Of a DNA stretch of 64,000 nucleotides, positions 58,385 to 64,000 are shown piece after piece. How positions within the stretch are numbered: the first letter of the stretch is position 1; the number at the start of each line of letters is the position of its first letter. The stretch comes from Rhizophagus irregularis (Eukaryota > Glomeromycota > Glomeromycetes > Glomerales > Glomeraceae). Position numbers and translations under genes: made by a program. The notes beneath the pieces were generated by a model. That model searched no databases. It saw only the letters and a list, made by a program, of their open reading frames with translations, and was not told the origin of the DNA. The DNA is taken from positions 2,852,001 to 2,916,000 of the forward strand of contig NC_089448.1 in assembly GCF_026210795.1 (NCBI RefSeq), given 5' to 3'.

Positions 58385-59830
58385 TCGCTCTTGTCATACG
58401 TCTTTTTTGTGAAACGACAAATACAGATTACACGATTATTCATACGTCTTTTTTTTTGTGAAACGAAAAAATATTTATACCTTTTGCAATTATACCTTAT
58501 ATAGATCTCTTGCTTAATCTCTTTTTTTTCTTTAAACGTAGATATAGATTTTTTGTGAAACAAAAAAACAAACTTATTTTTGACAAAAAAAACATATTTG
58601 AAACAAAAATAGGTTTATTATTATTTCGCCATAAAAAACAGATCTTGTAAAAGAATTTGATATTTGTGAAAGCGGGGCGGAGGACTTTACGTTCTACGCG
58701 TCTGTCCCACACGTGACTTATATACACGTGACCATATATAACAATGCATATACTTTATGCTCCCTAAGAGGCCATTGGCATGATGTGCGCAGTCCTGACC
58801 TTGAAGTCACTAATATACCTTAGGGGGACTTCCTGTCCAGATGGTCACTTCACGATACCGCTTGGGGTCCTTAGGGGCTGGATGGTCGTCTTCTCTATTT
58901 TAAGTTTATACTATTAGCTTAGAATTAGACTTTATTAAATTTTGGTTTAGCCTTCATAAGATGTATATAATAAATTTAGTTGTTTTTAAACTATTTCTTC
59001 ATGTAATTTAAGATTCATTAATAAACGAAAAAACATAATAAATGAAAAAATATAACTTATATCTTGTGTAATTTATTTTCGTTTTTAAAATCTTAACGAG
59101 TCCGTGCTCTTTTTTAATGATGTACTTTTTAAGCCATTTTCATTTAAAAAAGACTTCAACACATTAAAAAATGTAAAAGGTTACAAGAGAGTTTGTCTGA
59201 AGAAAAGCGGTTAATTTCAATGATTAAATATTAATGAAATTTTATTTATTATTACAAATAGTCTAAAATTACATATTATTTGATTTCTTAGTAAGTATAC
59301 TTATAATAATATAATAAAGTTTGATAACATAAATGACATTGTAAAAAAAATTCCCCACCCTTCATTTTTTTTTATATTTGTTTTATAAATAGATTATGAT
59401 TTAACGGGAAATATTTTTTTTGAAAACAATCAACAAGAAAAAAATTTTTTATTTATATTGTAAACACTTTCATTATTATATATATTTATAATAGCGTATA
59501 TAAATTTTTCATATATAAAATAATTATATTATATATGGGAAATGGGATCCCATTTTGTCGTTTCACAAAAAAAAGTTGGTCATAATTTTGTCGTTTTCAC
59601 AAAAAAAAGTTGTCATATAATTTTGTCGTTTTCACAAAAAAAAGTTGTCATATAATTTTGTCGTTTCACAAAAAAAAAAGACGTCAAATAGTCCGATTCT
59701 CCCATTTTGTGTTTTACAAAGACGTATAATCTTATTTGCTTTACAAAAACACCGAGAAGTAATACAATTTTATCGTTTCACAAAAACACTGAATAATTTT
59801 ATCGTTTCACAAAAAATCGTAATCATAATT
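58385..59830. mobile_element. Foldback-like element with inverted tandem ends
   Basis: The left end carries three copies of a TTTTTGTGAAACGACAAA-type motif (58403, 58450 and 58550 regions). The right end carries six or more copies in the opposite orientation (TTTGTCGTTTCACAAAAA, 59555-59810), including the extended form joined to AAAGACGT that mirrors the left ACGTCTTT. It is absent from units 1 and 2 at this position. It encloses a GC-rich island at 58670-58900. No transposase frame was seen. Family unknown. Confidence 0.5.
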
Positions 59831-59842
59831 TTTATTATAAAA

Positions 59843-59914
59843 ATGGTCCAAAATTTTTTTTCTTTGAAAAGTAAAAATCATTTCAATTTATCAAAACTTC
59901 CAATTATAATATAA
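59843..59914 (+). promoter_or_regulatory. Upstream short ORF before small gene copy 4
   Basis: 23 codons starting MVQNFFSLKSKN and stopping 28 bp before the main ATG. The start and first residues agree with copies 1 and 2; the rest is in a shifted frame relative to them. Confidence 0.4.
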
Positions 59915-59942
59915 CTTCATAAACTTTTTTCAAAATTCAATT

Positions 59943-60392
59943 ATGAGTCAAAATACTATACAAAATAATCAAAATGATCACACATTTAGTAATTTGCAAT
60001 TTAACGTTATTCAACCAGCTTCAAATACTAATTATTATGATATGAATGTCAACCCTTCTGACAATATTTCCCCATCATTTTATACAAACACCAATAACTC
60101 CGATCAACAACCTATTTCTAATGAATATACTGCTTCAACTTTAACTTCACCTCCGCAGTATGTTAGTCCAGCTGTTAGTCCCCAGCATCCTATTAGTCCC
60201 CAGCAGTCTATTGAGAATATTCCTCTATTTAACATGACTAGTATTAATCCTTCTCAATCTGAAATCCTTAGTTTTGATATCCCTGGGTATAAAGTTATCT
60301 TTATACCTACTTTTTCTCAACAGGATAACACTTATTTAAATTATTCTTCTTCAAATACCACGAACACCCAATTTACTCAATTTCAGCAATAA
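59943..60392 (+). CDS. Asn/Gln-rich small protein, array copy 4
   Basis: Single-exon frame of 149 residues. It starts MSQNTIQNNQNDHTFSNLQF. The middle is Asn/Ser/Pro-rich with YTNTNNSDQQPISNEYTAS and a short Ser-Pro repeat (YVSPAVSPQHPISPQQS). One strand module follows, SFDIPGYKVIFIPTFSQQ, then DNTYLNYSSSNTTNTQFTQF and a final QQ. It groups with copy 3 by N-terminal phrases and 3' flank. No signal peptide, no membrane helix, no recognised domain. Confidence 0.7.
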   Translation: MSQNTIQNNQNDHTFSNLQFNVIQPASNTNYYDMNVNPSDNISPSFYTNTNNSDQQPISNEYTASTLTSPPQYVSPAVSPQHPISPQQSIENIPLFNMTSINPSQSEILSFDIPGYKVIFIPTFSQQDNTYLNYSSSNTTNTQFTQFQQ

Positions 60393-60959
60393 AATTTTCT
60401 GAATTATAATTACATAAATTACATAGCATATAACTTAGCTACACGTAATTTTTGTTTCTTAAATCTCTTTTATTTCTTCTATGTATTTCTTTTATTTTCA
60501 TTAACTTTATTTGTACTTTTTTTTCTTTTATATTGTATTCTTTATATCGTATAGTTACTATAATAAATAAAATAATATTTTTTTTTTTATCCAATAAATC
60601 TATCTTTTAAATGAATAATTCTTCGGTTCATATAAACGAAACTTTAGGACGAACCATTTATTGGGATATTATTATACACGACATTGGTGACAATACAGTA
60701 TCTTATTTTAACATTCTATTAATCTTTATGCTTTATTGCATTATTTTGTATATAATAAACATGCTGATTAATTAATACATTGTTGTCACTAATTCCCAGG
60801 TATAGGTTAAAGAATAATCGCAAACTCACTCCATCATTATAACAATTGTTCGTTCAAGATATTTAAAGATAATTCATTGGACGCGATAAGATTTTGTAAT
60901 AAGATTCCATTAATCTTATTACTGTAAACTGCAAGAAAAGCGTCAATTAACGGATATTA

Positions 60960-61345
60960 CTCTTAAAAGAAATAACATTCCATTTCTCTCGTTTTTTACG
61001 TAAATACGTCTATTAACTTTTTAGGAAATCGCTCATTACGATAAATAAACGCGTTTACTTGGCAAGTCTTTTATAATTTTTAATTTCTTCAGGTTCTTGT
61101 TCCCATGATTGTGAAACCATCGAAGAAATATCCTTCATTTTAATAGTTATAAAGAAAACTTTATGATAAATAAAGGATGCATTTGGTCAATGATTTGGAG
61201 ATTTGGTAGGCTTATTATCTTTACCAATAATTAATAAATCTTTTGGGGCGGAAACGGTGGTTTTATTAAAGGATAACAGATAAGGAAGTTATTTGTGATT
61301 TTTTACTTTTGGATTATTCGTATTAATGAACATGATCGAATTGTT
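60960..61345 (-). pseudogene. Decayed HMG-box gene, array copy 3
   Basis: On the minus strand a start-like MFINTNNPKVKN precedes PKDLLIIGKDNKPTKSPN. Then come broken pieces of the box (SFIYHKVFFITIKMK, SSMVSQSWEQEPEEIKNYKR). Several frame changes and stop codons are present. It keeps the bases before the box that copy 1 lost, so the two copies decayed independently. Confidence 0.75.
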
Positions 61346-61510
61346 TAAATAAAAATTATTATTTATCCTTTTAAATGAAATAAATCCACCCTTAGTAAAA
61401 TTATGATGAATAATCCTTAAAGATATCGCCCGTAAGAACTTTGGCTCATTTATAACGAAATAATTTTAATTTTAGAGCGGATAATTTATTGAGATATTAT
61501 ACACATGGTA

Positions 61511-62880
61511 TGAGAAACTTTATTTTGCTTACTTGAATTTTTTTTCCACGTAACTATACGAATGGTAGAACTTATCTTCAATATTGATGCAAAAATCATA
61601 TGCAAAAATTGAGTGATGCGACATGCGAGTCTAAAATGTAGATATAACACCAACAATAAAATTCCGGCCACGTGTCCGGTGACATTTAAGGAGGAAGTGA
61701 AAAAATAATTTTAGGGAAACTGTCCGATAAATATAAACGCGATGGGTGATATCGGTGATGAATATTTTAGGTCACGTGGGGGCGGAAAATTTGTTGTTAC
61801 TGGGGAAGTAGGTAGGTATCTCTTTTAATTCAATCTTCCAGTCAGGTAAAATGAACAGAGTGGGTTGTATTACTTCCTTTGTTACTTGAAAATTACTTAA
61901 ATTGTATGAACCATTATATATACATATATATTTTCCTTCCTTTTTTTACATAAAAGTATTTGAAGGTATATAAAGGTTCTTATTATTTACTAGTTTTTTT
62001 ACTTTAAACAAAGACCCCAGATTTATATTACTGATAAAATAAATATAAAATGATTCGGAGAATGATTGAAAATCGTGTCATCACATCAATCTCTCATCTC
62101 AAGTTATTGAAATCACTTTTATTATATATTATATATAAAAAAATGTAATATAAAGAAATTTTTTTATTTGAGAATTTTTGTTTCGTGATTGTAGTGATTG
62201 TATATAGTACTAAATGAGGGATAAAAAGAACAATAATATGAATTCAGATTTATTGTCCGTAATACCTTTTCGTTAGTTATAGTTATATTACGAAAAAACC
62301 AAAAAAAATGATCACTTTTTTTTTATAAGTATGATTATTATATTCTATTTATTACGTAAGGCGAAATGACGATGATTCCGTCAATATATATATCAGGGGC
62401 CCTCTTTAGATTTTCCTGAGTACCGTCAATTGTAACGTTGCATACTGATAAACTCATAAACCCATCAATTGTAACGTTGCATATTGATAAACTCATAAAC
62501 CCATCAATTGTAACGTTGCATATTGATAAACCGTAAATGTTCATTGGAGTGTGAAGAATTCTTTCAAGAATTTCCATTTTTATTTTCCATTTTTTTTATT
62601 TTATTTTATTTATTTATTTTTAAAAACAAAAGTTATAATGAGTTTAACAATAAGTAATAATAGAATTGAATAAATAACATTGACTTACCAGCTAAATTAA
62701 ATTACGAAATAATTTTTTAAATAAAGAAATTAGTTAATTTAAATTATATGTTAATATTATAACAATAAGTAAAAGTTCTTTTTTGAAACCACATTTAATT
62801 TTCAATCATGACAAATAGTGGCGCACAAATAAATTTTCACACACTGACAGTATAAATAGTAAAAATGGAAAATTACAGGT
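61511..62880. other. Spacer unlike the array units
   Basis: No small gene or HMG fragment here. It includes GC-richer patches at 61660-61860 and a 39-bp tandem repeat at 62422-62530. On the minus strand a 79-codon frame (62338-62577) reads through that repeat (SICNVTIDGFMSL units); it is probably fortuitous because 39 is a multiple of three. Confidence 0.45.
62422..62530. repeat. 39-bp direct repeat, nearly three units
   Basis: Unit core CATCAATTGTAACGTTGCAT then ATTGATAAACTCATAAAC. The AACGTT centre is palindromic. Confidence 0.9.
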
Positions 62881-63020
62881 TTTTTTGCCAAATAACTTTT
62901 TTATCCATTATAAAAATGGCTCAAAATTTCTTCCTTCAAAAAAAAAAAAAAAAAAAAAAAAAAATTGCTTCAATTTATTTAAAACTTTCCAATAATAAAA
63001 TAAATTCATAAATATTCGAT

Positions 63021-63433
63021 TATGAGTCAAAATAATTTAAAATGATCCCACATTTAATTTACAATCTACTGCGGAACGACATTCTTCAAATATTAATAAT
63101 TATAATGTGATTGACGACTCTTCCGATAATATTTCCTCAACATTTTATACAAACCATTACTCGGATCAGCAACCCATTTATAATGAAAATATCACTTCAA
63201 CCTTGCCTCCAGTCAGCTCACTATGTGTTCCTGGTCCACAACAGACTATTGAAAATACTATTTTTCCACTTAACATGAATAGTATTAATCCTTCTCAATC
63301 TGAAATTCTTAGTTTTGATATCCCAGGGTATAAAATTATCATTATACCTACATTTTCTCAACAAAATAATACTTGTTTGAATTATTCTTCTTCAGATAAC
63401 ACGAATACCCAATTTACCCAATTTCAACAATAA
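63021..63433 (+). pseudogene. Small-gene family, array copy 5 (N-terminal frame broken)
   Basis: The leader and ATG (MSQNNLK) are present. An 11-base deletion in the Asn/Gln-rich start relative to copy 2 puts the frame into a stop within eight codons. Downstream the family frame is open to the end: FYTNHYSDQQPIYNENITST, PGPQQTIENTIFPL, SFDIPGYKIIIIPTFSQQ and NTQFTQFQQ. It groups with copy 2 by sequence and 3' flank. It could still be expressed from an internal start. Confidence 0.65.
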
Positions 63434-64000
63434 AATATTTTGTTACACTTTAGTTACGCGTAATTTTTACTCTTTTTATTTCTTTTATTTTTTATATTTT
63501 TAATTTTGATTTTTATTTATTATATTGTATTTCTTTATATTATATTTCTTTATATTGTATAACTGTTATTTTTATTTATATAAATAAAATATTCTTTATC
63601 CTTAAACGAAATAAATTCACTTTAATTAAATTATATGAATAATAATTTATAAACAAGCATTCTTTTTAATCATATCGTATACATCCGTAAGCACTCTGGC
63701 CAGAATTATTAAAATTTTGCCCTACGTTATGCTGTTCCCGGCCAGCATTACGGTCAAAAAAGGGTGCTTAATTTCGGATGTATGCGGTATTTCGATTTGT
63801 GCAGATCTTTTTTTATATTTATAGTTGCTTATTATAAATAATTTTAGGAGTCGTAATTTCATGAATTTCAATTTACATGCAAAAGTCGAAGACGATAGTC
63901 CAAAATGTTGTGGTCACAATACTCATGCAAGACGCTTGATAAAACATTTCTTCCAGTCAAATAAAGTGAGCAGAGTATTTAAGCGTTAATTAACATGCAT
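63434..64000. other. 3' flank of copy 5
   Basis: Matches the flank of copy 2, including AAAACATTTCTTCCAGTCAA and AGTGAGCAGAGTATTTAA (54811-54852 there). A local inverted repeat ATACATCCG (63681) / CGGATGTAT (63775) brackets about 100 bp. Confidence 0.6.

Larger units (their letters stand above)
57130..61510. repeat. Tandem unit 3 of the array
   Basis: Starts with the ATATGACGTCTAATGACAAT stretch, a G6 tract and the conserved block (57465-57673, second hairpin arm lost). It then holds a three-fold local repeat, an inserted element with inverted repeat arrays, small gene copy 4 and a decayed HMG-box gene. The end is set by sequence shared with 52560-52670 and 57050-57110. Confidence 0.8.

Noticed and set aside
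58670-58900. Solo long terminal repeat
   Set aside because: The GC-rich block begins with TGTCCC-like sequence, but I find no matching end, target duplication or second copy, so no retroelement is claimed.
62338-62577. 79-codon minus-strand frame with SICNVTIDGFMSL repeats
   Set aside because: Generated by a 39-bp tandem repeat; no family similarity and no conserved neighbours.

Overview
The window is AT-rich nuclear DNA of an intron-rich eukaryote. Genes carry many short AT-rich GT-AG introns (mostly 60-120 nt), and coding ends were placed by joining exons in frame against conserved protein families. The gene set is fungal: Gcn20-type ABCF, Asa1, Nmd5-type importin, PIG-B, GMPPA, Get4, Qcr7 and a fungal-type mitochondrial RNase III-fold ribosomal protein. 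The base composition, HMG-box gene remnants with a MATA-HMG-like box, and minor-class introns point to an early-diverging fungus, most likely an arbuscular mycorrhizal fungus of the Rhizophagus kind. That assignment is inference.

Region 1 (1-18.4 kb) is dense housekeeping DNA. It holds the 3' part of glutaminyl-tRNA synthetase, mitochondrial uL4m, a lysine-rich orphan, GCN20/ABCF3, LSM7, a small membrane protein, GMPPA, the AP-1 mu chain, PIG-B and a membrane protein with a Pro/Ala/Gly repeat tail. Three adjacent genes (GMPPA, AP-1 mu, PIG-B) contain introns with U12-type signals, including an apparent AT-AC intron in PIG-B.

Region 2 (18.4-48 kb) starts with a 3 kb AT-rich gap. Then come ASA1 and an importin (divergent), decayed coding remnants with a MITE, the divergent mitochondrial ribosomal genes mL57-like and mL46, a membrane-anchored acid lipase, a Yia6-like carrier, and the divergent pair GET4/QCR7. 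Two segmental duplications can be read here. The convergent pair uL4m/mL57 exists at 1.5-2.8 kb and 34.1-35.5 kb with opposite members decayed. The pair GET4/QCR7 has a decayed second copy at 45-48 kb that is split by an intronless metallophosphoesterase gene.

Region 3 (48-64 kb) is a tandem array of about 4.5 kb units. Each unit carries a small single-exon gene for an Asn/Gln-rich protein ending in a conserved FDxPGYKII...TQFTQFQQ module, a decayed HMG-box gene on the opposite strand, a conserved roughly 200-bp noncoding block with a hairpin, and a poly-G tract. Copies differ by internal repeat number, fusion, truncation and transposon insertion. This array is the best candidate here for something undescribed.

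Most live genes in the first 45 kb are arranged as head-to-head pairs with 150-360 bp between start codons. No rRNA, tRNA or CRISPR array was seen.
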